A stretch of DNA of 64,000 nt from Enterococcus sp. DIV1094 (GCF_017316305.2 NZ_CP147250.1:682001-746000), one strand, 5' to 3'. Shown: positions 36,481 to 45,275, counted from the stretch's first letter. The notes: a model not told the origin generated them from the sequence alone. Translations and numbers: made by a program.

Positions 36481-38516
36481 TTTTCATCTTCCCCTTCTTT
36501 GATCACATTGATTATTTCTTCTACATCTTTTGCTTCGAGTAATAACGCTAAACGTTCTTTATTCGACAAAATTTTCGTCAAGCTAGCTAAAGCTTTCAAG
36601 TGCATCTCGTTGTCCACTGCGGCTAGGCAGATAAATAACTGGATCGGATGTTTTTCATCATCGTTCAACAAGACTGGATCGGCTACCTTCAATAAGGACA
36701 TGCCGATTTCTTTGACCCCCTCTTCCGGTCGTGCATGAGGTAAAGCAATCCCTTGCCCAATATGGATAAAAGGCCCATGTTCATTGACCTTTTCGATCAT
36801 TGCTCCCACATACTTTTCTTCAATTTTATTGGTCGCTAACAAAGGCTGTGCTGCTTCAGTGATAGCTTCTTGCCATGTCAGTTGTTCGTTCGTAAATTGG
36901 ATCGTTTCTTTTGTTAATAATTCAGATAACATCGGCCGTTGATCTTCCCTTCTGTTTAATTCTTTATTAATTTTTCTTTCGACGATCTGTCGTAGTTTCG
37001 TCTTTGTCATTCCTTCTCTCAATTCGATATAAGGAAAAATCACTTCCAAAATCTCTTCGATTGAATGAACGCCTCTTCCTGAAGCATAAAATGCTTGTTG
37101 GACTTTTTTTACTAACTCATTTTTCTCTAAAGGTGTCATGATGGGTTTCACGACATAACTTGTCACCGGCGTTTTCAATGGGACACTGGAAAAGACCATA
37201 TCAATATCTTCTGAAAAACGAAGCATCTGATATTCTTCTGTCGATCGTGCCGGCAAAAACTCGATTTGTGGAAACAACTCTTGTAATTCTGATTCCATGA
37301 TCAAACCAGAACTGATGCCACTTGGACAAACGATCATCGCCTTTAATCGCTGATAATGGTGTCGCTCTTTTTGTTTTCTGATCTCTCCTCCAAACAGAAT
37401 CGTAAAATAGCCGATTTCTGCGTCAGGGATCTCACCAACTAATTGTTTGAGCGGATAAAGGGCTAAACGAGTCAATTCGAATAATTCATGATATTGATTT
37501 TTGATTTCATCGATCAACACATTATTCAATGTGAATCGATAGCGGATACGAAAATATGCTGGGACAAGATGATAAAAGAAATTCATCAACAATTTCCGAT
37601 AATCGACAAACCGTACCGCTGATAAACGTTCCATCTCGTGGATGATCTCTCTTGCACATTCCAATAGAAACTCCACAGAATGGTCTTCGATATCCCCTTG
37701 GATCACGGTCTTTAATAGCACAGTCATGTAACATTCTTCTTCTGCTTGGTTTTTGATCTGTCCAAAGTCTGTTAAAAATTTCTTGCTGGCTTGATAGACA
37801 GTCAAAGAAGTCAACATTTGCTTGTCTTTTTCAGTTAGAAAAACTTCTTTTTTGGTGATACGTGACAATAAGAAACTAATCAGATACAACATTTCCTCAA
37901 ATCGACTAGGAACGATAACTAAATCGAATTCCTCTAAAATGCGAATCAGTCGATCTCTCACTACAACATAGTTCGTTCTTGAACTACCATAGATTCCCTC
38001 AAAAAGTAACCAGTGACCCGTCTTAGTATCTGTTAGTAGCTCAACAGAAGAAGAAGCGACACGTCGCAGTGCAAATTCATCACCGTCTAAGTAGAAGCCT
38101 TTTTTTCTCGAATAAAGCAAACGGATATGCTCCTCTTGAAGTTTGACTCTTAAATTCTTGACATCTTTCAAAACCGTATTCTTACTTACATTAAAGAATT
38201 CTTGAAAATAATATACGGATAGGTCCTCAACCATCGAGAATGCAAGAAGATAAATCATGGCTTGCCTTTCTTCTTCTGAAAAGTACAGCTCTTGCTTCGG
38301 TACTTCGAAAAGCACTTCTGACCATCGTCGTCTAATCCCTTCTGGAATCAGCAATTCGTCACCATTGACTCTTATTTTTTGCCCAAACGTTTTTTCAGAA
38401 AAAACATTGATCCTTGTTAATTCCTTTTTTAGTGTTTCTTCCTCCAACTTCGTTAGATCTATCAATTTCTGTAGATTTGTTTCTTCAAACAGATAACTCA
38501 AGCGGTAATTGATCAT
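36477..38516 (-). CDS. BglG/MtlR-type PTS regulator with PRDs, EIIB-like and EIIA domains
   Basis: 679 residues: N-terminal winged helix regions (residues 1-175, FFNVSKNTVLKDVKNLR is the second HTH), two PTS regulation domains (about 190-400), an EIIB-like domain starting near 415 (MIVCPSGISSGL), and a C-terminal EIIA domain with the phospho-histidine in IALPHARPEEGV near 590. It senses PTS phosphorylation state and activates or antiterminates its operon. No separate EIIA gene is nearby, so its EIIA domain, or one encoded elsewhere, may supply the transporter. Confidence 0.92.
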   Translation of the reverse strand: MINYRLSYLFEETNLQKLIDLTKLEEETLKKELTRINVFSEKTFGQKIRVNGDELLIPEGIRRRWSEVLFEVPKQELYFSEEERQAMIYLLAFSMVEDLSVYYFQEFFNVSKNTVLKDVKNLRVKLQEEHIRLLYSRKKGFYLDGDEFALRRVASSSVELLTDTKTGHWLLFEGIYGSSRTNYVVVRDRLIRILEEFDLVIVPSRFEEMLYLISFLLSRITKKEVFLTEKDKQMLTSLTVYQASKKFLTDFGQIKNQAEEECYMTVLLKTVIQGDIEDHSVEFLLECAREIIHEMERLSAVRFVDYRKLLMNFFYHLVPAYFRIRYRFTLNNVLIDEIKNQYHELFELTRLALYPLKQLVGEIPDAEIGYFTILFGGEIRKQKERHHYQRLKAMIVCPSGISSGLIMESELQELFPQIEFLPARSTEEYQMLRFSEDIDMVFSSVPLKTPVTSYVVKPIMTPLEKNELVKKVQQAFYASGRGVHSIEEILEVIFPYIELREGMTKTKLRQIVERKINKELNRREDQRPMLSELLTKETIQFTNEQLTWQEAITEAAQPLLATNKIEEKYVGAMIEKVNEHGPFIHIGQGIALPHARPEEGVKEIGMSLLKVADPVLLNDDEKHPIQLFICLAAVDNEMHLKALASLTKILSNKERLALLLEAKDVEEIINVIKEGEDEK

Positions 38517-38552
38517 TCCCGTCCCCCCATTTCAACTATAGTACCTCTCTGT

Positions 38553-38566
38553 TGGAAACGCTATCA
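38553..38566 (-). promoter_or_regulatory. Catabolite-responsive element (cre) for the PTS operon
   Basis: TGGAAACGCTATCA fits the CcpA consensus TGWAANCGNTNWCA except for G at the third position. It lies 37 bases before the regulator ATG, about where the -35 region would be (a TACTAT box at 38536-38541 is the likely -10), a place for repression by CcpA. Confidence 0.65.
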
Positions 38567-38687
38567 CATTTCAGCGCAGTTTGATTCCTGACTTTCTATT
38601 TCGATGGACCGAACAGAATCAATCATGCGTGATTACGTTAAAAATAAAAACAAAAATGAAATTTCTCAAAAATATTTTCTTTGAAAT

Positions 38688-38736
38688 AAGCAGTAGAATC
38701 CAAAGTAGTTTTTTCCTAATTTGGATTCCACTGCTT
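38688..38736 (-). terminator. Hairpin terminator after the ABC-F gene
   Basis: 17-base arms AAGCAGTGGAATCCAAA and TTTGGATTCTACTGCTT on the minus strand, 15-base loop, followed by TATTTC. The T run is weak. Confidence 0.65.
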
Positions 38737-38767
38737 CTATTATCTAGACCTCTCTAGCATGACTCAT

Positions 38768-40240
38768 TCAATCTCGTCGAATCAATTTCTGGTCGTTGAT
38801 TTCATAAATTTGATCTGCCACTTGTTGAACAAAATACGGATCATGTGAAGTAAACAAAACAGTTCCGTGATATTGTTTTAAAAAATACGCTAAGGCATTC
38901 ATTGTCCGTAAGTCGATAAAATTAGTTGGCTCATCTAAAATCAAAACATTCGAGGGCTTTGCAAATAGTACAGCCAAGGATAATCGTGTTGCTTCTCCTC
39001 CACTTAGCGCACAAACAGATCGATGGATCGTCTCTGATGAAAAAGCCAAATGATGAAGCATACTGCGGATCAAGCTTTCTGGATATTCCGTTTGACGTAG
39101 CAAATACTGCAAAACGCTCACATCCTCAACAAGGTGATAATCCATTTGTTCATAGACAGCAAAGATTACTTTAGGACTTACTTTGACCCCATTTTTTTGT
39201 TGCAAGATATGACGCAATAAACTAGATTTCCCACTCCCATTTGATCCAATAATGGCAATTTTTTTCCCTCGGTCAAAAGCAAAATCAACTTGATCAAGTA
39301 AGATTTTTTCTTCGTACCGGAGGGTCACGGATTCTCCTGCCACCGGAAATTTATTGTGTAGGACGGTCGTTTTAGATTGTGGAAAATCAATCGGACGGTC
39401 TTTCTGTACGCTTGCTACTTCCGTTAATTTTTCTAAACGTTTCTCGATTGATTTAGCCGCTCTCATTACACTTTTTTGGCTGCTCTCTTTTTGCTTGGTC
39501 CCTGACAAACGATCAGGTTTACGACTATTTTTATTACTCCTGCTTTTTTGATTAGCCGATTGCGCTAATTTTTTCGCTTGCTGCTCTTTTTTGATGATGC
39601 TGTTTTCTAACTTTTTTCGTTCTCTTAAATAGTCGTCATGCGCGTTTTCTTGCGCAATTGCTTCTTGCTCTTTTTGCTTGAGATAATCATCATAGTTGCC
39701 TTGATATTCTTTTATCGTCTGCTCCGATACTTCCCATATTTTGTCAGCCAACTCATTTAAAAATAAGCGGTCATGGCTCACGAAGATTAAGGTTCCATAA
39801 TAATAACGGAGTTCCTCAATCAGCATTTGCACACTTCGTTGATCTAAATGAGTTGTCGGTTCATCTAGTAAAATACCTGGTGTATACGTAGATAATACTT
39901 GTGCCAAACGATATTTTGTTTCTTCTCCGCCACTAAAATGAGCAGTTTGATCGGGCACTTGGAAACGACTAAGCAATTCAAAATCGATTTCTGCGATTGG
40001 ATTTTGCTCCAACGCTTCAATCTGCGCAAAATAGTGGAAATCCACCCTTCGATCCACTCTTCCTTTTTCAGCATCGATTTCTCCAGCTAACAGTTTAAGT
40101 AACGTGGATTTGCCACTGCCATTATCCCCAACGATACCGATCCGCGCATTTTCATAAATTGCTTGTTTTTTGATTGCTAAAATTTCTTTTCCATCATAAC
40201 TAATCTCAATATCTTTTAATTTTACTGCTAATGCTTCCAT
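38768..40240 (-). CDS. ABC-F ribosomal protection protein, Msr-like
   Basis: 490 residues from ATG 40240 (AAAGGAGTG upstream); the longer frame to 40363 runs through the attenuator. Two ABC domains: Walker A GDNGSGKSTLLKLLAG and GSNGSGKSSLLRHIL, signatures FSGGEETKYR and LSGGEATRLS, Walker B GILLDEPTTHLD and VLILDEPTNFID. No membrane segments. The linker (about residues 185-310) is long and Lys-rich with a coiled coil, as in antibiotic-resistance ABC-F proteins, which displace macrolides, streptogramins or lincosamides from the ribosome. The sequence is closest in style to Msr(C) of E. faecium; identity is not proven. A drug-responsive leader precedes it. Confidence 0.85.
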   Translation of the reverse strand: MEALAVKLKDIEISYDGKEILAIKKQAIYENARIGIVGDNGSGKSTLLKLLAGEIDAEKGRVDRRVDFHYFAQIEALEQNPIAEIDFELLSRFQVPDQTAHFSGGEETKYRLAQVLSTYTPGILLDEPTTHLDQRSVQMLIEELRYYYGTLIFVSHDRLFLNELADKIWEVSEQTIKEYQGNYDDYLKQKEQEAIAQENAHDDYLRERKKLENSIIKKEQQAKKLAQSANQKSRSNKNSRKPDRLSGTKQKESSQKSVMRAAKSIEKRLEKLTEVASVQKDRPIDFPQSKTTVLHNKFPVAGESVTLRYEEKILLDQVDFAFDRGKKIAIIGSNGSGKSSLLRHILQQKNGVKVSPKVIFAVYEQMDYHLVEDVSVLQYLLRQTEYPESLIRSMLHHLAFSSETIHRSVCALSGGEATRLSLAVLFAKPSNVLILDEPTNFIDLRTMNALAYFLKQYHGTVLFTSHDPYFVQQVADQIYEINDQKLIRRD

Positions 40241-40287
40241 TGTTTGCACTCCTTTTGTGCAAATGAACAGCTTTCTGACGGAAACAC

Positions 40288-40323
40288 AAAAAAGAAGCAG
40301 CCTGTGAAAGACTACTTCTTCAA
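40288..40323 (-). terminator. Attenuator terminator in the ABC-F leader
   Basis: On the minus strand AAGAAGTAG pairs with CTGCTTCTT (one G-U) and is followed by TTTTTTG. It lies between the leader peptide and the ABC-F ribosome binding site, so default transcription should stop here. Confidence 0.75.
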
Positions 40324-40408
40324 GAAATTTGTCCATACTAAAATAAGCATAGAAAAACAGCAAGGTTCCCGTGAATTGTCATTTACAAGTTGTTTTTAAA
40401 CGATTCAA

Positions 40409-40450
40409 TTAATTGTTTAAAAATACTTGATCCAAATAAAACAACCACAT
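40409..40450 (-). CDS. Leader peptide of the ABC-F gene (13 residues)
   Basis: ATG at 40450, nine bases after AAGGAG, encodes MWLFYLDQVFLNN and stops with TAA. The end of the frame lies inside a hairpin (TTTTTAAAC/GTTTAAAAA). Antibiotic-induced stalling on such short peptides is known to favour an antiterminator and switch on vmlR/msr-type genes; here that is inferred from layout. Too short to recognise by homology. Confidence 0.65.
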   Translation of the reverse strand: MWLFYLDQVFLNN

Positions 40451-40471
40451 GTCACATCGCTCCTTTTCTCT

Positions 40472-40500
40472 AATATACTTTCAGTTTATCATGATTGAAA
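40472..40500 (-). promoter_or_regulatory. Promoter of the ABC-F leader
   Basis: TTTCAA (40500-40495), 17-nt spacer, TATATT (40477-40472) on the minus strand, a few bases before the leader peptide ribosome binding site. Moderate match. Confidence 0.5.
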
Positions 40501-40581
40501 CCGTTTGACAAACGATTTCAGGGCTGATGAAGTGTGTTAAGCAACAAGATCCTTAACTCCTCAATTGTTCAAATTTAAGGA

Positions 40582-41613
40582 TTACGAGATGACCAACAAG
40601 GATTTGATCGCTTTTCGTTCATCCATCGCTTCATAAGCAGCTTGGATTTGATCTAACTCGAATTGTTGCGTAAAGACTTTTCCTGGTTCGATTTCATTTG
40701 ATAAGACTGCTTCTAATAGTGAAGCTCGGTCGTGGGTCGTTACCGCAGCGATCCCTCCACGTAAGCCAATATTTCGATAGAACAAAGCATTCGTATCCAA
40801 TTCATCTACATGAGGAACACCTACACGTCCAACTACCGCACCAGGGCGTCCGACTTTTACTGCCGTTTCAACCGCTTGTTGCGTGCCAACGCATTCTAAC
40901 ACTGCATCTGCGCCAGCCCCTGTCATTTTCATGACTTCAGCGATTGCTTCTTCCCCGCGAGCCGCAATGATATCTGTTGCCCCAAATGTCAAAGCTAGCT
41001 TTTGGCGGTCTTCGTGTCGACTCATCGCAATGATTCTTGATGCGCCTAACAATTTTGCGCCAATCACGCCACATAAACCTACAGCACCATCGCCGATCAC
41101 AACGACCGTATCCCCTTCTTTCACCTCAGCACTCACTGCTGCATGATAGCCAGTCGCCATGACATCCGCCAACGTAACAAACGAATTTAACATGTCTTCA
41201 GAATAATCTTCTGGTTTTCCTGGGATCTTCACCAATCCCCAGTTCGCATTACGATAACGAATATATTCTGCCTGATAACCTGTTGAACCCGAAGTATCTG
41301 ATAAACAGTCGCCATCAAACCCAGCTAAACAAGCCTCGCATTCCCCACAGCCATGAGTAAATGGCACAATGACAAAATCTCCTGGCTGAACATTTGTTAC
41401 ATCTTTCGCTACCTCTTCCACAACACCGATCGCTTCATGACCTGCTGAAGAACCTGCTTCTTTTTTAGAGATTCCCCGATACCACCATAGATCAGAACCA
41501 CAGACACTCGCTCGTACCACACGAATGATGGCTTCGTTTTCTCGTTGCAACTCTGGCTTTGGAATTTCTTTAATGGCCATTTTCCCTGGCTCTAAAAATA
41601 CTGTTGCTTTCAT
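40582..41613 (-). CDS. Zinc-dependent alcohol dehydrogenase family protein
   Basis: 343 residues from ATG 41613 (AAGGAG eight bases upstream). Catalytic zinc ligands C39 (VCGSDLWW), H61-E62 (AGHEAIG) and the structural-zinc region CGECEACLAGFDGDC, which has three or four of the usual cysteines, are present; NAD(P) fold GDGAVGLCGVIGAKLLGA near 170. It is a medium-chain dehydrogenase of the Zn type acting on an unknown alcohol or aldehyde. The MerR-type promoter suggests induction by electrophiles or aldehydes. Confidence 0.9.
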   Translation of the reverse strand: MKATVFLEPGKMAIKEIPKPELQRENEAIIRVVRASVCGSDLWWYRGISKKEAGSSAGHEAIGVVEEVAKDVTNVQPGDFVIVPFTHGCGECEACLAGFDGDCLSDTSGSTGYQAEYIRYRNANWGLVKIPGKPEDYSEDMLNSFVTLADVMATGYHAAVSAEVKEGDTVVVIGDGAVGLCGVIGAKLLGASRIIAMSRHEDRQKLALTFGATDIIAARGEEAIAEVMKMTGAGADAVLECVGTQQAVETAVKVGRPGAVVGRVGVPHVDELDTNALFYRNIGLRGGIAAVTTHDRASLLEAVLSNEIEPGKVFTQQFELDQIQAAYEAMDERKAIKSLLVIS

Positions 41614-41642
41614 AGCTTCCACTCCTTCGATTGATTGCTTCT

Positions 41643-41673
41643 AGTATAGCCCCTTGAGTCAACTCCAAGTCAA
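41643..41673 (-). promoter_or_regulatory. MerR-type promoter and operator of the alcohol dehydrogenase gene
   Basis: TTGACT (41673-41668) and TATACT (41648-41643) are separated by 19 bases, the long spacer typical of MerR-family activation. The spacer holds CTTGGAGTTGACTCAAG, a near-palindrome close to the CTTGGAGT-ACTCCAAG operator of NmlR/AdhR-type regulators. No merR-family gene is next to it. Confidence 0.75.
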
Positions 41674-41741
41674 ATGAAAACAATTATAATCCTCTTATTA
41701 CCAACCAGACGGGAGAAAATGTCTTCGCTTTTATGTATTCG

Positions 41742-41897
41742 CTATGGTATTATGGCCTTGAAAAAGAGCGTTGCGCCAACAACTCTCTCTTCAGATAACA
41801 CCGTTTGACTGGTGGCTAGTTTGGTTATCTTGTCGCTGATTATCAGAACCAATGTTGCAAATGATAATGCAAACATCAATGCCTCAAACACAGACAT
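41742..41897 (-). CDS. Type I toxin, putative holin-like (Hol-Tox/TxpA-type)
   Basis: 51 residues from ATG 41897 (AAAGGAATAAGC upstream). It begins MSVFEALMFALSFATLVLI, the hallmark of the Hol-Tox family of small membrane toxins, with one membrane helix and a charged DKITK boundary. A C-terminal extension of about 25 residues (LATSQTVLSEERVV...) exceeds the usual 30-35 residue length. An earlier in-frame ATG at 41924 has no good site. Regulation by an antisense RNA is expected from the family but no antisense promoter was clear. Confidence 0.75.
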   Translation of the reverse strand: MSVFEALMFALSFATLVLIISDKITKLATSQTVLSEERVVGATLFFKAIIP

Positions 41898-41934
41898 GCT
41901 TATTCCTTTCCAGGAGAAAGCCATAGATCAACAT
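41884..41934 (-). CDS. Small upstream frame overlapping the toxin start (16 residues)
   Basis: ATG at 41934, four bases after GAGGTGAT, encodes MLIYGFLLERNKHVCV and ends 14 bases inside the toxin gene. It has a better ribosome binding site than the toxin, so toxin translation may depend on ribosomes ending here. No homology is claimed. Confidence 0.45.
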   Translation of the reverse strand: MLIYGFLLERNKHVCV

Positions 41935-41972
41935 AGGCATCACCTCTTTCTTAAAGGCTAGCCACCGCATAA

Positions 41973-42001
41973 ACTATACTATCTTTGTCAGTATACTACA
42001 A
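41973..42001 (-). promoter_or_regulatory. Promoter of the type I toxin mRNA
   Basis: TTGTAG (42001-41996), 17-nt spacer, TATAGT (41978-41973). The predicted first base is the G of GGTGGCTAG at 41966, which is complementary to 41819-41811 inside the toxin gene. Confidence 0.6.
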
Positions 42002-42053
42002 ACTGAAAATCCAAACCTTAATTTTTAGATTTTCATGTTATTTTTAATGATGC

Positions 42054-42102
42054 AAAAACGGAAAAGCCTGCGAGTTCCTCACTCCATACTTTTCCGTTTT
42101 TT
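42054..42102. terminator. Bidirectional terminator between the toxin and pepF
   Basis: AAAAACGGAAAAG pairs with CTTTTCCGTTTTTT around a 22-base loop, with A and T runs at the two sides. Confidence 0.8.
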
Positions 42103-42161
42103 GCTAAGATTAAAAAGAATGATTAATGATCAAATCAACAAAATCCCTCAGCTCAAGCTTT

Positions 42162-43973
42162 TTATAGCTTTTCCACTAATGCTTCTAATTCATTCAATCG
42201 TTGTTCAAACATAGCCATCGCATCTTCAATGTAAGCAGCTTCTGTCATATCGACACCCGCTTTTTTCATTACTTCTACTGGATAATCGCTATTTCCTGAT
42301 TTTAGATAAGTTAGGTAAGCATCTAACGCACCTGGTTCTTTATCCCAGATTTTTTTCGCTAAAGCAGATGCCGCAGAGAAACCAGTTGAGTATTGATAGA
42401 CATAATAATTATAGTAAAAATGAGGGATACGTGCCCACTCATATTTGATCTCCGGATCTTTCTCAACAGCTGGACCATAATATTTGGCATTTAATTCGCC
42501 ATAGCTTTCACTTAGATATTCACTAGTCAAAGGTGTTCCTTTTGCATCTTCTTGATGCATGAAATGTTCAAACTCAGCAAATTGTGTTTGACGGAAAATC
42601 GTGCCTTTGAAGCCATCTAAATAATGATTCAACACATAGGCGCGGACACGAGGATCTTCTTCGGTCGCTAATAAATGTTCAGTCAAAATATTTTCATTTG
42701 TAGTTGAGGCAATCTCTGCTAAAAAGATTGAGTAATCACCGTAGACGAAAGGTTGATTCGAACGTGTGAAATAGCTGTGAACACTATGTCCCATCTCATG
42801 GACCAACGTGAATAATTGATCCAACGTGTCATGCCAGTTCATCAAGATGTATGGATTTGTATCATAGCTGCCAGAAGAATAAGCGCCACTGCGTTTTCCT
42901 TTATTTTCAACCACATCGATCCAACGGCTTGAAAAAGCTTCTTTGACAACCGCAAGATATTCTTCGCCCATTGGTGCAAGTGATTCAATCGCTTTTTCCA
43001 CTGCTTCTTCATACGTGAATTTGATTGGCGCTTCACCTAATACTGGGGTATATAGATCGTACATGTGTAATGTATCTACGTCCAATAAACGTTTACGTAA
43101 TTCCATATAACGATGCAATAGTGGCAAATGTTTGTTTACAACAGTCACCAATGTGTCATACACACTTTCAGGGATATGGTTATTACTCAATGATGCTTCT
43201 CTTGCAGAAGTGTAGTTACGTGCTTTTGCTTTGAAATTATGCCCTTTGATATGTGTGCCAAGCGTAGAAGCAAAGGTATTTCTAAATTGCTCATATACGC
43301 TGTATAGACCTTTAAATGCCGCTTCACGTACTTCACGATCGGTACTCTCTAATAGTTGACCATATACACCATGTGACAGCTGGATTTTTTCACCATTTTC
43401 ACCAGTGATCGTTGGGAACTCTAAGTCAGCATTATTTAATACTGCAAACGTACTACTTGAGGCGCCAAAAATTTCTCCAGCTCCAGCAAGTAACGCTTCT
43501 TGGTCCGCTGATAAGACGTGTTTGCGGTTATCGACCATTTGTTTGACGTAATGACGATAAACCTCTAATTTTGGCTCTTCTTCAAAATAGCGCCAAATTT
43601 GCTCGTCAGAAAGTTGTAGTACTTCTGGCTCATACCAAGCAATCGCTTCACTGACTTTTGAAAGTAAGCTTCCTGCGCGTGCGTATAGTGCTTGATACGT
43701 TGTGTTTGTCGTATCTTGGTCATTTTTCAAATGGGAATAGACATAAATAAGCTCAACTTTACGATACATCGCTAAGACAAATTCAAGCGCATCCAAAAAT
43801 GCTGTTGCGCCATTACCCAATGTACCTTTGTAATGCTCAGAATTTTTTAATTCTTCAGTCAATTCTTGGTATTTTTTATCAAATTCTTGATCACTTGAGA
43901 AGATCGGTGTTAGATCCCACGTCAATTTCTCAGGCAAATCTTCTCTTTTTGGTAACTTTGTTGTTTCGCTCAT
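42162..43973 (-). CDS. pepF: Oligoendopeptidase F
   Basis: 603 residues from ATG 43973 (AAGGAG eight bases upstream), the normal length for this M3 metallopeptidase. The zinc motif LVHEMGHSVHSYF (HExxH) is near residue 385, with the third ligand glutamate in AEIASTTNE. It hydrolyses peptides of about 7-17 residues in the cytoplasm. It follows coiA in the order seen in other Firmicutes (spx-mecA-coiA-pepF). Confidence 0.96.
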   Translation of the reverse strand: MSETTKLPKREDLPEKLTWDLTPIFSSDQEFDKKYQELTEELKNSEHYKGTLGNGATAFLDALEFVLAMYRKVELIYVYSHLKNDQDTTNTTYQALYARAGSLLSKVSEAIAWYEPEVLQLSDEQIWRYFEEEPKLEVYRHYVKQMVDNRKHVLSADQEALLAGAGEIFGASSSTFAVLNNADLEFPTITGENGEKIQLSHGVYGQLLESTDREVREAAFKGLYSVYEQFRNTFASTLGTHIKGHNFKAKARNYTSAREASLSNNHIPESVYDTLVTVVNKHLPLLHRYMELRKRLLDVDTLHMYDLYTPVLGEAPIKFTYEEAVEKAIESLAPMGEEYLAVVKEAFSSRWIDVVENKGKRSGAYSSGSYDTNPYILMNWHDTLDQLFTLVHEMGHSVHSYFTRSNQPFVYGDYSIFLAEIASTTNENILTEHLLATEEDPRVRAYVLNHYLDGFKGTIFRQTQFAEFEHFMHQEDAKGTPLTSEYLSESYGELNAKYYGPAVEKDPEIKYEWARIPHFYYNYYVYQYSTGFSAASALAKKIWDKEPGALDAYLTYLKSGNSDYPVEVMKKAGVDMTEAAYIEDAMAMFEQRLNELEALVEKL

Positions 43974-44098
43974 CTGTTCCACTCCTTTTGATCATCTTTG
44001 TAACCAGACTTATTTTCCTAGAAAATATCAGTTACTTTTTTATTTACTCTCTTGAGTTTATCATAACTCCTTAATGTTTTGTATAGAGAATTCTTCTC

Positions 44099-45094
44099 CT
44101 ATTTTTCTACCAATCGTTTACATTCCTCATAAAATAAACGATAAATGTTTTCCTCCTCGATCAAAGGAAATAACCACTCGCTTTTATACTCCTTGATTTT
44201 TTGATACCATGTATTGAAATAACTTGTTGTTAAATCAGTCTTTTTACTTATAACCTGTGAAAACAACAGCCGATAAAAGAAGACTTGTTCAGTAAAAAAG
44301 AAAAAGAAATCACTTTCTTCGTAGATCCATGATTCAAGATAAAGCAAGTGCTTCTTTCTTAGGTAACATTGTTCTTGCACTGCTAATACTCTTTTGTTTT
44401 TGCGAAGAATTTGTTTTGCTAACCAGTCTTTTGTTTTCACTGAATGAGCGTTTGTTGCTTTTCGCAAAGATTCACTTCCTCGTTCTAACACCGTTAATAG
44501 ATCCTTCTCAAAAAAGGCCCAAGAAAACCGTTCAAATCTGATCTTTCCCGATAAATCTGTAATGATCTGACTATATAAGTAAATCATCTGTGTGGACCAA
44601 TCGATTTGCCAAAAATGAAGACCTCGTAAATGGTCGTAGTAACAGAACTTTTTTTCTGGAATCAACCGATCTTTCTTTTTGAAAAACTTCATTCCTAACA
44701 GCCACCAGACAATATAACCATTTGCTTGATAGTTGGTTGTCCGTTCAATCATTCGAGTATAGGATAGTTGCGAACATTGAATCTCAAACACATGATGTCC
44801 AGCTATAATGTCAGCTCGTTGTGCCAATGGTGATAAATAACCTTCCATCTCTACTCTTGGATAGCTTTTTTTTAACCAGCCAAAACATTGTTTTTTCAGA
44901 TAAAGATGTTCTTCAGATTCTGCCTCACTGAACACTTGGCAGTTCGTTGGATCATGATGAGAAAAATGGGCGATTCTTTTCTTTCCTCTTTTTAAAAAGA
45001 CTTGATTCCCACAACTTGGACAATAGTACTTGCGCTCTTTTCTCGCCTCAGTTGCTAAAAAAACAGAACCTTCTTTGTCTTTTGCAAGCAGCAT
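44099..45094 (-). CDS. coiA: Competence protein CoiA-like
   Basis: 331 residues. An N-terminal zinc ribbon (KYYCPSCGNQVFLKRGKKRIAHFSHH) and a nuclease-like core with EIQCSQLSYTRMIERTTNY near residue 130 place it in the CoiA family, needed in DNA transformation before or at recombination. The C-terminal half is divergent and Lys/Arg/Phe-rich. It is upstream of pepF, same strand. Confidence 0.9.
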   Translation of the reverse strand: MLLAKDKEGSVFLATEARKERKYYCPSCGNQVFLKRGKKRIAHFSHHDPTNCQVFSEAESEEHLYLKKQCFGWLKKSYPRVEMEGYLSPLAQRADIIAGHHVFEIQCSQLSYTRMIERTTNYQANGYIVWWLLGMKFFKKKDRLIPEKKFCYYDHLRGLHFWQIDWSTQMIYLYSQIITDLSGKIRFERFSWAFFEKDLLTVLERGSESLRKATNAHSVKTKDWLAKQILRKNKRVLAVQEQCYLRKKHLLYLESWIYEESDFFFFFTEQVFFYRLLFSQVISKKTDLTTSYFNTWYQKIKEYKSEWLFPLIEEENIYRLFYEECKRLVEK

Positions 45095-45275
45095 CTACTC
45101 ACTCCCTTTCACTGGGTAAATACGCAAGCCATTAAAATCATACTCATACTAGTAAGCAATTTTAGAAATGGTGCAAAAAAAATTGACATTAGAGCCACTC
45201 TACCCTCTAAACTATAAAAGTAGTCATCTAAATAAATTTAGTTGTATCTATTAATAGAGCGAGGGAGCAAAACAT

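Noticed and set aside
40240..40363. N-terminal extension of the ABC-F protein to 531 residues
   Set aside because: It would translate through the attenuator terminator; ATG 40240 has a proper ribosome binding site and matches the family start.
41690..41760. Plus-strand antisense RNA promoter for the type I toxin (TATAAT at 41684, TATTAT at 41750)
   Set aside because: Neither -10 box has an acceptable -35 partner at 16-18 bases; an antitoxin RNA is expected but not located.
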